DNA from: Nymphaea colorata
Taxonomy: Eukaryota; Streptophyta; Magnoliopsida; Nymphaeales; Nymphaeaceae
Direction of reading: 5' to 3'
Length of the DNA stretch: 64,000 nt
NCBI RefSeq assembly: GCF_008831285.2
Contig: NC_045146.1
Location: 20,453,149-20,517,148, forward strand
The position numbers were made by a program, and so were the translations under genes. This document shows, piece after piece, positions 1 to 12,439 of this stretch (position 1 is the stretch's first letter; the number at the start of each line of letters is the position of its first letter). Below the pieces are notes generated by a model. It worked only from the letters and a program-made list of their open reading frames with translations, did no database searches and had not been told where the DNA came from.

Positions 1-725
1 TCTTCTGCGTATTTCAATGGTTATATATTTTAAATATGGAGCAAAAGATTAGGTTTGGGTTCTATGTATGGGAGTCATGATGAGCAGTACTGGGAGCCCA
101 CATGGTGATTGGGGAAAGCGAACATACCACGAAAGAGAAAGACGCCAAAACCGCCCGTTGTTTTACAGAATCCAGGGCCCTTTCTCTCGTCCCCCGTCGC
201 GTCCTTATCCAGAGATACCGCGAAGTGCCTCCAACCCAAATGCGACGAGAAGCCCCCAAAAGATTTTGCACCTCAGGCTGGAGAGAACGATTTAATTATG
301 TCCTCTGCCACTCTCATCCTCTGGTTCTCATGGCTGGGCCGCCGTTGTCGTCCGGGCCATCTTATATATGGCCGGCGAGTGTTTTGTCGCTTGGACAAAG
401 AGTGGAGCCGGAGGGCAGACGCAGACGGGATGGGGGGTCGGCCTTTCCTTTCTTTCTCTTACGATCGTCACCACAACTGAGCCATTTGCAACTGCCTGCA
501 GGCAAGTGGGTACAAGGGCAAGTGGTCTCCTGGACTCTTGCCTGCAGACTCCCTCTTCTTCAATCCCAAATCTCTCTCTCTCGCGCTCGTCATGCTTGTG
601 TATCGCTGACGCAATCCACTTCACGGTCACCGTGGAAAGTAGCGCCTGCGCCGCCCTATAAACTCGATTTGGATCTATTATCCAGCACATCTGCTTCAAC
701 ACATCAGCTCAGATAAGCAAAAATT
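1..725. other. GC-rich promoter-like block without a supported gene
   Basis: This block is clearly richer in G+C than the DNA that follows it. It holds several overlapping open frames, none with a recognisable domain. A TATA-like stretch (CCTATAAACT) lies near 655-665 and is followed by a leader-like sequence, but from about 745 the DNA becomes an AT-rich repeat and no coding exon follows. It may be a promoter whose gene was lost or displaced, or simply unannotated intergenic DNA. A perfect 11-bp inverted repeat (CTGCAGGCAAG at 496-506, complement at 537-547) lies inside it. Confidence 0.3.
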
Positions 726-744
726 GTCATCATGTTAAGAAATA

Positions 745-975
745 GGATCCGATTCAGATTTAAGAAATGACAAATGGCTTGGATGGACTTAGTTTTAAAT
801 AAATATCTTATACCCAATGTTCATACATTTTGAAAGTCCGTTTAAACATATCATGATAATGTAGTTCAAATTCAGTTTGAAGGTCAGATTGGGATTCAGA
901 TGTGCATTTGAAAATCAGCTTTGGATCGAATTCAGATAGTGAATTTAAATTTGGATTCAGATAATCAAAGATATC
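745..975. repeat. Dispersed AT-rich repeat, copy 1 (GGATTCAGATTT-type)
   Basis: The stretch is built of variants of a gattcagatttggat motif. It shares an ordered series of blocks with 12440-12790: AAATAAATATC, then ATAATGTAGTT, then CAGTTT-AAGGTC, then GATT(C/G)GGATT, then GAATTCAGAT. The ordered match implies common descent, not chance low complexity. No coding capacity is seen. It may be a decayed non-autonomous element. Confidence 0.5.
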
Positions 976-3900
976 ATACAGCCCTCACAATATACTTAGA
1001 CCGTGCCCTGTAGGACATATCTCAGGGATGCGTTATAAAGATGAAGATCATACATGATATACACATCCAATATAATGTATTTGAAAAAAAATGAAGTTTT
1101 AAATTATATTATTTGGACATAAAACATGAAGTGATATCTTTAAAAATCGGGACATTGCGAACCACTGACTTTTCTGCGTACAAATTACTGTCATTCACGC
1201 GATCTAAAACTTGTTCTCCGCTAAAATGTTTGTGAATCATATATAAAAAGTTGGATGAACTACCGATCTCATCATTTTTGAAAAGGTCATAAAACTTTTA
1301 TCAGAAGGTATCGGCACTCCTAATAGCACCTTTTCCTTGCTATAGTGAAACTAGTTTTACCAATAAGTACTTTATGAAGCAATTTACAGAACTCGCTCTA
1401 ATATTTCTCTTTTAATGAATATTCACTTCTGAACATTCCACAAAGAACAAGATTTTTTTTTAAAAAAAAAATCAAATATACTAAATCACATACTTTATGT
1501 AAAACAGAGTTTTTGATTAGTCTTTTTTTTGTATCCATGAGCTTAGGATGTCCTTTTAAAGAAGTCAGTTTAAATTCGACTAAAATATCTGAGAGATCAT
1601 CTTACTCTTAACAATGCAATTGACATGAAATCGTAGACCAACTAATAGAGCTCATGTCTTTCTACTAAATTTCTTAATGATAAGCTCAATATATATGTGC
1701 TCTTTTAGGGTTGAATGATTGAATCATAAGCCAGACAAGTTCCTGATAATTGGATTTTTTACTTCCCACTATTCCCATTACTTACGACCAAACCAAGTTG
1801 TGAATGGACATATATATAAACTTAGACAAGCATGGATTGCAAGCCGAATCGTTCACCTCTACCATCGATACATGGAAATCGATCCAATATTTGGGAGTTG
1901 TACATGGATTCTGACCAACGTTCTTAAAGTTGCACTCGCATGTGCCACATACGAGCCCAAATCTTATTGGATAAACAGCTTCATATTTCTTGTGGACCTC
2001 TTCATGCATCGATTTGATCTATTTGTATCGGCAATGATACATGTGCCGGAGCACAATAATAATTGCTAGATTGATTGTAGTGAATCCTAGCAAAGTGGTT
2101 GTAAGCATGCAGCCGTTGGTGATAACATTAAGGGCTGGCTAACATGGAGATGACGGCCACACCTTTTGTGGGGAGAAACCCAAACGCGCGGAACACTTCC
2201 CCTCTAAGGAAATTCAACAAACACTTTGTATGCACATATAATAAACTCTTGAAGAAAGCACACGCCAAACATCCATCACCTCAATCGATGAGAATACAAT
2301 ACGAGACCAACAGCAAACCATAAAAGAGATCAAGCAAATGAAAGAGAAGAGAAATGAAATTAATGTGAAAACCTTCTTTGGAACAAGAGGGGAAAACCAC
2401 AAGCTTACCGCAAGAAATGCACTGTGAAAAATGTGAACAATAGATCTTCTCAAGCCTTCAAACTTGAACAATCACCACTCTATTTGCAAGAGTTTCTCTT
2501 TCTCAGTCTCTCTCTCACGCCAACAAAGTCAAAAACTTCCAACCCCTTTCTAGGAAACAAAGATATATAAAGGAATTCACACGATATAGACAAGTTTAGA
2601 ACACCTGAAATACGAAGATGACTCAATAGAAAATGGATCCTCGCAAACAAGGACGGACCCAAATCCAACATCCATGTGCCGTTCATAAGCCAACTCTTTA
2701 CGAGCTGTTTTTCACGCATGGAACCTTCATGATAGATTTATACTATTAGTATCGCCTAAACATGGAAAGGGAAGAAAAGGGAAGAAAATTCAATTCGGAG
2801 GTGTGAATCAGATTCGGCCGATGTACAGAAAAATAAAACTTATGTTTGTCAGTTCATAAAATATGATTCCTTTTCGAAAAAACTAGCTACATTTTGCATA
2901 AAATTGTTGTCAAAATGGGATCCGTATATTTTCGAAATCCTCATAGACAAGGTATGTGGCAGATATATATCTATGTTGGCTAATTATTCTCGATTTTATT
3001 TACAGGTAATAGAAAACCATTTCAAGCTAAATAGGAATTAGATATTTTACGTACCATTTTAGACATTCAGCCTTGCTATGGATTTCCGGGAAACGAACAG
3101 AATTTTGGGAAAAAATTTATATGAAGTACAAAAACTGCGAACCAACCAGGCGACCATTATTAATTCCCACAGTATGGTATTCTGTCATAAAATATATATA
3201 TGGTCTACCATTGTTTGCCGCTTTGCAGAATTTCGTGCGGTTTTGTCGATTTCAGTCATGAACTTTTGAATGCACAAATACGTAATCAGAAAAAAAATCA
3301 TTGAACTCCAACTTATGAGTAAACTATTTGAGCCCCATGTTTTGTTAAATTTAAGTCAATGTAAAACGATTGTTTTGAAGCTTAATAAACCAATGCGTCA
3401 TCAGATTTGAAACGTTTCTTTTCAGACAACCCACGATATGGACATGATAAATATCTGGTGCCAAATTCCTGAATCCTACACACACACACACACGATCCCG
3501 CCACCCACTTTGCTTATGCATAATTGCCGTTCCTGCTTGTCTTTTATTTTCAACTTCCTTTTTGTACAACAGTACACATGAATTCTTCATGCTTATAAGT
3601 TCGTACGGCTCCAGGAAGACATGAAATCTAATTTAATATGTGTATAGATAGAGGTGTGGTGCGGATGCGTTTTACGTACATAGCGTGTCACCATAAAGAA
3701 GTGCCAATAGCTTGGACATGATTTACTATTAGCTTTGATCCACGTATGGTGTTGGCAATAAAATGCAGGATATAATGTAAGTCCATTGCCCGTCAGTTGA
3801 GAACAACCTGATGCCTGTACAAATGGCGAACACTATGATAGGTGCTACTGAAAGTTATCTGGCAATTGGCATTTTGATTTTGAGCTGAACACTGGCTGTG

Positions 3901-4515
3901 CTAGTTGAAAAGACAGATTTTTGGGTGAACAAGGGGTATTAATTCCACCGCTCGAAAAAGGCCCGAAGGCTCCCCCATTCCTCCTGCCTCTGGGGTCCTG
4001 CAGCAATAGCAACGATGCACCCTTTAGCTTAGATGTCGCACCCTACCGCCGTTGAAAAGACAAGATTTGGAATAACTAGAGTTCATCTAGATTTCCATTT
4101 CAAACTACCAAACTAAAAAAAACTCTACCATTCATCAGATTGCAAATATAAGAAAGGTGATTGTCCGTCCAAGCTGATGCCGATGTTGGCGACGTCGGAA
4201 GGCAACAGTTGGGACGGTTGGAAGAGATGGAGAACCGCAACCAAAGTTTTTTCTTTGGACCCAAATCCAAACCCAGATAGGTTTGCAGACCCAGGGAATT
4301 AGGAACAGAGATACACCGTTTCTTCATACGCACCAAAGAATATTATTATACAGGACTGGAGCTCGCCAAAATCAAGCAAAAAATTGGTACTTGCTTGGGG
4401 ATCCCGCCCCCCCCCCCCAACCCAAACCCTCAAACCGGATCCAAACTCGTGATCGGTCCACGACGGCTCTGGTGTTCGGTCTTTCTCCCACTTGGGGTGG
4501 GCGGGCCCCGCGAGA
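976..4515. other. Intergenic AT-rich DNA, no supported gene
   Basis: No open frame in this stretch shows a recognisable domain or convincing splice structure. It contains a short (CA)n run at 3479-3493 and a C homopolymer of about 11 bases near 4407-4418, just downstream of the membrane-protein gene. The part at 2150-2760 is somewhat less AT-rich and could be decayed transposon sequence, but I could not identify a family. Confidence 0.4.
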
Positions 4516-5538
4516 TCATCCCTGAGTGGGTCCCAGCAAGAGCTCCTCCCCGTCGTCCTCGTCCTCGTCCTCCGGGGAGAGGCTGCCCATGTGGAGCACA
4601 CAGGCGTGAGGCGGCTTCTTCTCCGTCCCATCGTCCGCAGGGATGAGGGAATCGACGGCCAGGGAGTCGGCGATGGGCATGATGACGAGGATGATCTGGG
4701 CGACGGCGGAGCAGACGCAGACGCTGAGGAAGCTCAGGAAGGCAAGGATCTGGAACTCGACGTCCTGCCCCTTCCAGAACACGGAGACGCCCATGGCGCA
4801 GACGTGGACCGCCGGAGAGATGAGGACCGTCAGCGAGAGACCGTACACCCGAACCCCCAGCCTTCTGTTGATGACCATGTCCATCATCCTCCAGCTGAGC
4901 GACAGAAAGTAGGGGACGAAGGCAATGCCGGAGGCGGCGGTTATGATGGTGCTCAGGAGCGGGAAGGAGCACCAGACGCCTGTGGTTCCCCCGCCGTGCC
5001 TCGGCCGGCCGAACGACTCCACGAAAAAGTGGTCGAGGTATCTCGGCCTTCTCAACTGCGGGAGGCCAAAGGCCACGAAGGAGTGCAGCGCGAGGGCCGG
5101 AAGGCACGAGGCCATCGTCAGGAATGCCGCCCACCGCCCGCTCCCCTTCCCGGCCTGCATCGATCCCCTGAGCAGCGATACGGCGGCCAGGAAGAAGCAG
5201 GGCTCGGCGAGGCCGAGCGACGCGGCGACGTGGAGCCTGCAGAGGCCGGCCTGCTGCGATGAGCCGAGCCGGTAGAAGAGCCAGCCGCGCTGGCGGAGGA
5301 GCGGGAGGCGGAACAGCTCAGAGAGGGCCCACAGGAAGGAGGAGCCCACGAGGATGATCCTGACTGGCCAGAGGGAGTTGAAGTCGCGGAGGGCGAGGAA
5401 GCGGCTGCGCTGGGCCTTGAACCGGAAGCGGAGGACGAAGGCGAGGGAGAGGAGGCCAAGGAGGAGGAGGGCGGAGGCGAGGAACAAGGTGACAAAGCCG
5501 AGGAGATGGGTCGCATCGGGCGGCTGGAGGAAGACCAT
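4516..5538 (-). CDS. Predicted seven-span plant membrane protein of unknown function
   Basis: A single-exon frame encodes 340 residues from the first in-frame ATG. Seven hydrophobic segments can be seen at about residues 11-37, 56-80, 98-123, 136-158, 188-217, 231-254 and 262-290. An acidic tail near the C terminus (residues about 325-332, EDEDEDDGEE) follows. Arg/Lys-rich loops lie between segments. The pattern resembles, from memory, a plant-specific family of seven-span proteins sometimes listed as candidate G-protein-coupled receptors; that link is unverified and no reaction or ligand can be given. The gene is very GC-rich. The start is uncertain: the frame stays open 28 codons upstream to a TGA at 5623-5625 without another ATG, and the ATG at 5538 has T at -3. 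The extra upstream codons would add an Ala/Glu/Lys-rich segment. An out-of-frame ATG sits at 5626. Confidence 0.72.
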   Translation of the reverse strand: MVFLQPPDATHLLGFVTLFLASALLLLGLLSLAFVLRFRFKAQRSRFLALRDFNSLWPVRIILVGSSFLWALSELFRLPLLRQRGWLFYRLGSSQQAGLCRLHVAASLGLAEPCFFLAAVSLLRGSMQAGKGSGRWAAFLTMASCLPALALHSFVAFGLPQLRRPRYLDHFFVESFGRPRHGGGTTGVWCSFPLLSTIITAASGIAFVPYFLSLSWRMMDMVINRRLGVRVYGLSLTVLISPAVHVCAMGVSVFWKGQDVEFQILAFLSFLSVCVCSAVAQIILVIMPIADSLAVDSLIPADDGTEKKPPHACVLHMGSLSPEDEDEDDGEELLLGPTQG

Positions 5539-8500
5539 CAATCCCTCGGCCTCCACCGCCGCCGGCGCCTCTTCCTTCTCTTCGGCCTTCTCCGCCACCG
5601 CGTGAGTATGGCCTGATGATTTTCATTACGAACCTCTCTCTTTCCTGTTATCTCTTCCCTTTCCTCCTCCTGTTATTTTTTTCCTTTTTGTGTCCCCTCT
5701 TCCTTTTTTTTCTCTCTTTTGGAGAGGGGTGAGGGGTGGTGTTTCTGCTAAATTTTCCTTCCCTATAGATGAGTAAGGAGCGTGGAACAACTGCTATTTC
5801 TGTGCTATGGTTCCAAAAGGAAGGCCGATTCCCCAGGAGTGGTTGGAACTCTGGCATCGTAATCGCCGCGGAATTTGCTCCTCCTTTTTTACGTTTTGTA
5901 GCGCGATCCTGGAAATAGGAAGCCCTCCACGCACGCTCTGCAATTCCTTCTGTCCTTTTGATCGTTCATGGTGAGAACAGAGAGGGAAGGTGGCTCGGAT
6001 GCATGTATGGAACGCGTGAAACGTGGATCCAGGTGTAAGTCTTCTCATCCAACCGACCGACCTTCTTCTTTTTTCTAAAGCGCCGTGTGCTCGGCCCCTC
6101 GCAAGGTCATCCTATCCGGAGTATTTTGGTATCGGTAAAACTGTTTTCATAAAAAAACGGATCTGCTTCCAAATTATCTGGCAAAGAACGAATATATGCC
6201 AAAAATCATTCAGTAACACAGGGCAAGGCTTGCACAAACACCTGTATATTTTACTGTGTGGATGAAATCCGAGCACACTGTCAGGCAAATAACAAATTAT
6301 AATGACAAGTTAAGTAAAACAACACCCATAAAGTTTAATAGTAAAAATGCTCAACTTGCTGCTGAAACTCTTTTGAATTTGAAACAAATGGGGCTACGGG
6401 AAAGGTCAGATTACATGAATTCAGATTTCATGTGCACCACTCGCTAGGAAAGCCAAAACGGGCATAGGATGTTGGCAAGGATATTTTCCATGCAGATGTT
6501 GGCCACGGGGTTTTCTTTACTAGGGCCTCACCTTAATTCAGAGCGTGGCTTCCTCATCTCTAGGGCCCAAGCAAGAACATGGATTGGATGTAGTTCGGCA
6601 TTTAAGAATCTAAATGAACATCCAGTTAGTGTAAGATTTCCTTACTAGAAAACAGGAACATTTTTTGGGAGATTTAGTTCATCGTCTATATGTCATCAGC
6701 GAATATGAAAAGATTGCTCAAGTTTTTTCAAGAATAATCACTAGGGATCGATCCGCAGGAACAAGTTTAATTAATTTGTTTGTTTTTTTCAATTTCGTAA
6801 ATCCCTTCCGCAGCCAGCCCCACTAAGATGATCTTCAAAGATAAACGAAACGATCACCAACTCCCAGCCACTGTACTTAACGAGGACCATGCCTTGCTCA
6901 TATTTCGTTGTCATGACAAGTTTCGTTGCACACTCTGTTCAATGTATTCATACATACATGTGTGCCCGTTTCCTTTTCAACATACATAACTCAAAAGTCA
7001 CGTTGCAGTGAAAGGAACGTCAAATTAATGATGGAACAGATTACATGTTTTTCAGATTGCTGAGAGATTTTTTTTATTTTCAGAAGTCTTCAACTTCCAA
7101 ATGTGCAAATTTAATTAGGATTTGAATTTTTCCAACTTTTCTTTGACGGGTTGTTTGGGTATCGTATGAAACGATAGATGATGAGTCCGATGGATGATAC
7201 CTTCCGTCTTCTCTGTAGGTTGTTTCTGTTGGTATATTATATACTCTCCTGATTTAGTTTAGAAGTTTGCTAAAAACTAGTGTGTGATTTTGATCTTCTT
7301 ACTGGATGTTTCAGACCCTCAAAAGATTGAGAGAAAAAATAATTTAACGATGATGAGGTTCTGAAAAGGGAACAACGTAGTGCAAAATGGTCAGTATTGG
7401 GAACATGACAGGCAACAGGTGCTGAAGTTCTTCTGCCCTGCAGCCCTCCGAGGTTTTATTTCAGCCTTTTGTATAAATATGACAAAGTAAAGTCGCCATC
7501 TGACTTAGCCTGAAGAGAAGCAGTCGCATAACAGGTGGACTCTGTGCAACTCCATCCATTGCATCTTCCTTGCAGGGAAACCGGGATGAGGTAATTGTGT
7601 TTGCTATGAGAATTACGTTTCATTTTTCGGCCAAAAAGCAGAACATGGACAAAGTTTACAAGGATTTATGCCATGAGCATGTGAAGCTGATATTGCATAC
7701 AGATGCACAAAGGAGCGAAGTTTTAAACTACTTGAAATTTGAATGCCAGCGGTGGCTACATAAGAACATCAACCATTAGTCTTCTTTTTCCATGTCCTCA
7801 TGGAACATTTCTAAAAATAACGAACCTTCTGCTATTCCACTTCTTGTGTTCGCACCGTTTTAATTTATCTGAAAAAATGGAAGCCGCTGAGGTTTATCAA
7901 AGGCTAATACTGTTACAAGAAAACGAATATATAGCACATTGGAAATTTCTCGCAATCCCCGACATCTCTCGTTCTTGCTTTTCGATTCACAAATTGATCA
8001 ATGCCACGGATGTGAGAATATGCCGCCCGCAAATTACTATTTTCCAAAGAGGAATAGAAACCGCACCAGGAAAATCACGCATGCAAATACGGTGGCATCT
8101 CTCCCGGAAAACCTTGCCGTTTCTCATCCCCCGTCATTTTAGTTTCCCAACTCATGATCATCATCAACCTTCCTCGAGCTTGAAACCCGAAGGTGTGTAA
8201 TGTATAGGAAAAAGAAAAAAGATGATGCAAAGGCAATCGATAAGGGCCACGTGCAATGCAGATTACGTTACGGCCGCCAGCTCAAGCTCATAATATATAC
8301 AGTAGCATCGCACTTGTGCCGGAGGGCCTGTGGGGGGAGAGAACTTCTTCATATTTTCAATATTTAGAGCTTCTGGACTTGGCATTACTTGGGGATTCCG
8401 ATTCAAGTTGGGAGACCACACATACATATCTGCTCCTTGTGTCAGTGGCCTGCTGGCATAGTACTGGACAACCACCAGGCACTATGCCACAGTGAGGGCC

Positions 8501-9666
8501 AAAAATTACTTATAATAATAACGAACCTGAATCTCCTAGGGCGTACTAACGTCTACGTATTGTCGTTCATAAACTATATCCACGCTTTTGCAAACACAAT
8601 ATTCTTTCACACAGAGAGAAATGAACAGATTGGCTCAATTTTAATGGGGTCGTGATCAATTCCGCAAAATGACGCACCTTTCTGTCTCACAGAAAAGGCT
8701 ATGCGGTCACTGATTTTCTTGGTTAATATCAGAGAATTCTGTACTGCGCATACCATAATAATGATTCATGTATATGGTGATCCATCCTTACGAAATTAAC
8801 AAAAACGATGCCACATCAATTTGTGGGGTCGATTTCTTGAAATAAGACAGAATGATGAGATCATGGATGACTAGCTAACGCTTACAACGGATCGGATGCT
8901 AGTTTGGATTCAAGTGTGATTGCTTAGGGGAGGAAAGAATCCCAATCTGACCAGGATGATCAAAGGACATTTTGAATTTAAAAACCTTACCATGCACGAA
9001 ATCTAACGATTTGGAAATGAGACTTTGCACCTATCTATCCCCATACCCTCGGATCCAGGCTCGAGTTGGTAGGAGATGATCGGATCATGTCAGCTGAATC
9101 TCAACGGAGAGCCCAGCGAAACATCCTGACGTCTCTCACTGAGCTCATGCAACGTGGCAAGTGGACTCAGCCACTTGAAGCCCCCACACACAACTTCCTG
9201 AGAGGCGTTCCGTTCGAAAAAGACCTTCAAAGAAGCCACAACATCGCAGACGCCGCTCTGGAGACCCCGTTTGTGGTCGCGTTCCCGTCCATCACAATAA
9301 AAGGCAATTTAAAAATCATTCCTTGTAAAATGAGGCAATTGCTCGGGTACAAACTACTATAAGGGATGGGAAGGAAGACGCAGTTACCCCTCACCTATTC
9401 CAGGAAGAGATAACAATCCCCTCTTCGCTCTCTCTCTCTCTCTCGCTCATGCGAATCTATATTCTTGGAGATTATCAAATCTCAGACGCCATTTATCATG
9501 ACTACCATCTTCAACTCCTTGAGTGACTCTTGTTCCAACCTTTTCGTTCTACAGATCTCAGGTTTTCAGCCCTCGTTTATGTCCGTTCTTCTCCTTTAAT
9601 AGGACCTCCTCCTTCTTCTTTTGTTCTAGTTGTGTGTTTGGTTTCGTTCTTCTTGCTTGTTGTTTG
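5539..9666. other. Intergenic DNA between membrane-protein and SAUR genes
   Basis: Nothing here can be supported as a gene. The first 300 bases probably hold the 5' leader and promoter of the minus-strand membrane-protein gene and are pyrimidine-rich on the + strand. Open frames near 7570-7779, 7739-8200 and 9066-9362 have no recognisable domain, biased composition or splice partner. The last 250 bases, including a CT run at 9428-9444, are probably promoter and leader of the SAUR gene. Confidence 0.4.
9428..9444. repeat. (CT)n microsatellite upstream of SAUR gene
   Basis: A short CT dinucleotide run lies about 225 bases before the SAUR start codon. CT-rich tracts are common in plant core promoters and leaders, so it may lie close to the transcription start, but no clear TATA box fixes this. 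Confidence 0.7.
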
Positions 9667-9999
9667 ATGGGTCGCGAGGGAAACATGACCGGGTTTCATC
9701 TTCATTTACCCCACCTCCACCACGGGAAGAAGAACGAGGCGCTGTATAAGGACATCCCCAAGGGATGCTTCGCCGTGCTGGTGGGTCAGGGGGAGGAGCA
9801 GCAGAGGTTCGTGGTGCCCATCATATATCTCAGTCACCCTCTGTTCATGCAACTCCTCAAGGAGGCGGAAGACGAGTACGGGTTTGATCAAAAGGGCACC
9901 ATCACCATCCCTTGCCATGTAGCCGAGTTTCGCTACGTTCAGGGATTGATCGACAAGGAGAAGCAGCAGCCTCACCATGTCGGCTGTTTCAGAGCCTGA
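9667..9999 (+). CDS. SAUR family auxin-responsive protein (SAUR32-like)
   Basis: This intronless gene encodes 110 residues, the usual size and structure for SAUR (small auxin up RNA) genes. The SAUR domain covers about residues 26-95. Its hallmark blocks are all present: DIPKGCFAVLVG at 29-40, RFVVPIIYLSHPLF at 47-60 and LLKEAEDEYGF at 63-73. A His-rich N terminus (residues 11-19) resembles SAUR32-type members. SAUR proteins of known function bind and inhibit PP2C.D phosphatases, which keeps plasma-membrane H+-ATPases active and promotes cell expansion; assigning that role here is by family. The ATG at 9667 is the first in this frame; the frame is open upstream but without an ATG. A (GA)n run follows in the probable 3' UTR. 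SAUR genes often occur in clusters, but I see no second copy in the window. Confidence 0.95.
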   Translation: MGREGNMTGFHLHLPHLHHGKKNEALYKDIPKGCFAVLVGQGEEQQRFVVPIIYLSHPLFMQLLKEAEDEYGFDQKGTITIPCHVAEFRYVQGLIDKEKQQPHHVGCFRA

Positions 10000-10067
10000 T
10001 TGATTGATGGCGAATGATGACGACGACGGCGACGAAGACGATAATCCCACCCTTCAGCTCTCCGCTC

Positions 10068-10069
<2 letters not shown>

Positions 10070-10099
<30 letters not shown>
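10070..10099. repeat. (GA)n microsatellite in SAUR 3' region
   Basis: Fifteen GA units start about 70 bases after the SAUR stop codon, so the array is likely transcribed as part of the 3' UTR and should be length-variable between individuals. Confidence 0.9.
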
Positions 10100-10101
<2 letters not shown>

Positions 10102-12439
10102 GAATTTTAGAGCTTATCTTCTTCTTTTTCCTCCTTTCCTACCGCCGCTACTACGTTTAGGCGAATGAAATTTGAAGAGGAGTAAAAACTCGATCGATGA
10201 AGTTATGAAGGAAATGAAAGGATGGTGATATTCGATTTCTTGTTTTATTTGCTAATATGTGGGCGTGTGTGGTTTGGTGGTCGTGTGAGTTTTGAAGGAA
10301 AATGAAGGCTGGATTTTTTGTTCAATTCCTTTGGTTTCTTTTAGCTGCCTCTACATACACGTTCGCAGAAGAAGATGTGGATGCAGTACACGGTTTGGTG
10401 TTTAGCCGTGGGAGTGACGGCAACGCAGAAGGGAGGGGACAAAGTGGAGGTGGCGGGTGAAGGGCCATGTGGACATTAGCGGCCATGGAGGGCCACCCTT
10501 GCCCTTGCTTGCTAGCCATTAACACACACTCTCTCTCTCTTTCCAGGCTCTCTCTAGAAGAGATGACCTCCGCCTGCCATTTCCCTTGGGAAGAAGGTCG
10601 GCCTCCTATAATAATAATGCCATTAACAAAGTCTTGACAAATCCAACCAACCGAAAATTACATGTTTGTTCTCACCTCTGTCGTGGCACCGGAGTTGTTG
10701 AGACTTCCGTGTGAGTTTGGAACAAGTGAAGTAATTTTCGGAAAGCTGCTTATATTGTTGGATTTTCATGAAAAATCTACATGTCCATGTCCTTTCCGCC
10801 GGAAGAACTGAACTAGCGGACATTTTCTCGTCGTGGCTGTCAAAAGAACAAGGTGATGGCTCCAATGTTACACACGATTAAACAAGAAAAAACGGAAGAT
10901 TTTTTTCTTTTTCTTTTTTTATAAGGTCATTATGACCCAATGGAAGCCAAACAATTTCATACCCACACCCACATAGTTAGTATAGCTAGCACACAGCACG
11001 ATCTCTTGTTCTAACAGTTCATGTTTATCTATTGATAAAGACAGTACTTTATACACATGTCGGAAAGCCATGGCTCTCAGATCAAAGTTTCAAACAACTG
11101 GTGGGATGTACATATATTAGTAACTTCTGTTTCCAAGGACTCAATTGGGTACTCTTACCATGGACATAGGTTGCTATAGCTGAGAGGGGGGAGGGGAGGT
11201 AGCTTCGACACATATGTAGAGTTCGTTTGCTGGGTCTGCTTGTTTCGACCCAAGGTTCAATTAAGTAGAGTCAAAGTTCTTGTTGACAGCACAGGTTCAA
11301 CCCCCTTAGTTATTGGATTGAGTCTAATCGTCAACTTTATGTCAATCAAATACTCGCCCCGATGTATTTAAAATCATTGGCATGTCCATTCTTGTTTGAA
11401 ATCATTGGCGTTTCCTTTTCTAATACCTTGCAAACCAATCTACCGAGAGCTTAAATTTTCTTAAGAGAGAGAGAGAGAGAGAAAGTGAGTTTCCATACGA
11501 AGACGAACGACGATTAAGAAAGGAAGCTGGGTAGCTGACTGGCCGTCAAGTATTTAGTCCGTTGCCCATCCTTGCTTGATGGAAATGGTGGGCTAAGTTT
11601 AAAAACATGGGCTTAAACTTAGTGCTATGACATGAACGCATCAGCGTTTCAAACAGTTTTTTTTTTTTTTTTCCTAAATGTTGCGTCTAATTCTCCCAAT
11701 GAAGCCTTGTGATAACAGCGCAATGCATCAGATTTATATGAAGATCAAGGTCTTCCCACATTAATGAGTCCCTTTGCTTTATGTTCCATCGACATATTCA
11801 TGCCTTCCCTTGCCTTAAAGCTACTGGTGAATCCATTCTACCTTACGTGTTTTCAATTAGTTCATGAAGTTGGTAGAAACTATAAACTCATTCTGTCAAC
11901 AGCATGACTATAAAGCGAGGCAGCCAGCTCTAGTGAAAACAACAAAAAATGAGTTTGTTTAAACAGTGCAAACGTGGAAAAGGGACTTGCCAAGTATAAT
12001 AAGGAACCAGTAATATCATCTTCGATGACGGCAGCCCATATATTGCAATCTATACCACCACAAAGTTAGTGGACTAATATACTTTGAGTTCAAATCCCAA
12101 AGAGAGTGCCGCTCGCCTTTAAGCTATATTGAGTTTTTATCGATTCGAACGTAAAATGCTATTTGGACTAAGCATCGTGCTTGTCTTACAAGACGAATGT
12201 AGATCTGCGCTAGATTTATGAAACAGTTTGTTACTGTTCTAAAGGGCTCCAAAAAATTGCCCATCCATACTTCCATTTGCTTAACCAAAAAGTGTAGTCT
12301 TCATTATTGCATATAATAGGATCTGAAAGAGAGTTTAAAAATCTGAGGGTCCCAACTTTTCTAGCTCATTATGGGGAAAATGATTTTTTTATAAACCTTG
12401 CCTTGTCAGCCTTTCCCTTTCCTAGGGATATTAATAAAT

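Noticed and set aside
102-716. A 204-codon frame near the left edge
   Set aside because: Three frames overlap the same GC-rich block, none has domain similarity, and the TATA-like box lies inside the frame.
4492-5262. A 256-codon + strand frame opposite the membrane-protein gene
   Set aside because: Its residues are a charged mixture without domain, while the minus strand gives seven well-spaced hydrophobic segments.
9523-9666. A longer SAUR protein with a hydrophobic 48-residue extension
   Set aside because: The frame is open but lacks an ATG there, and the SAUR family starts close to the ATG at 9667.
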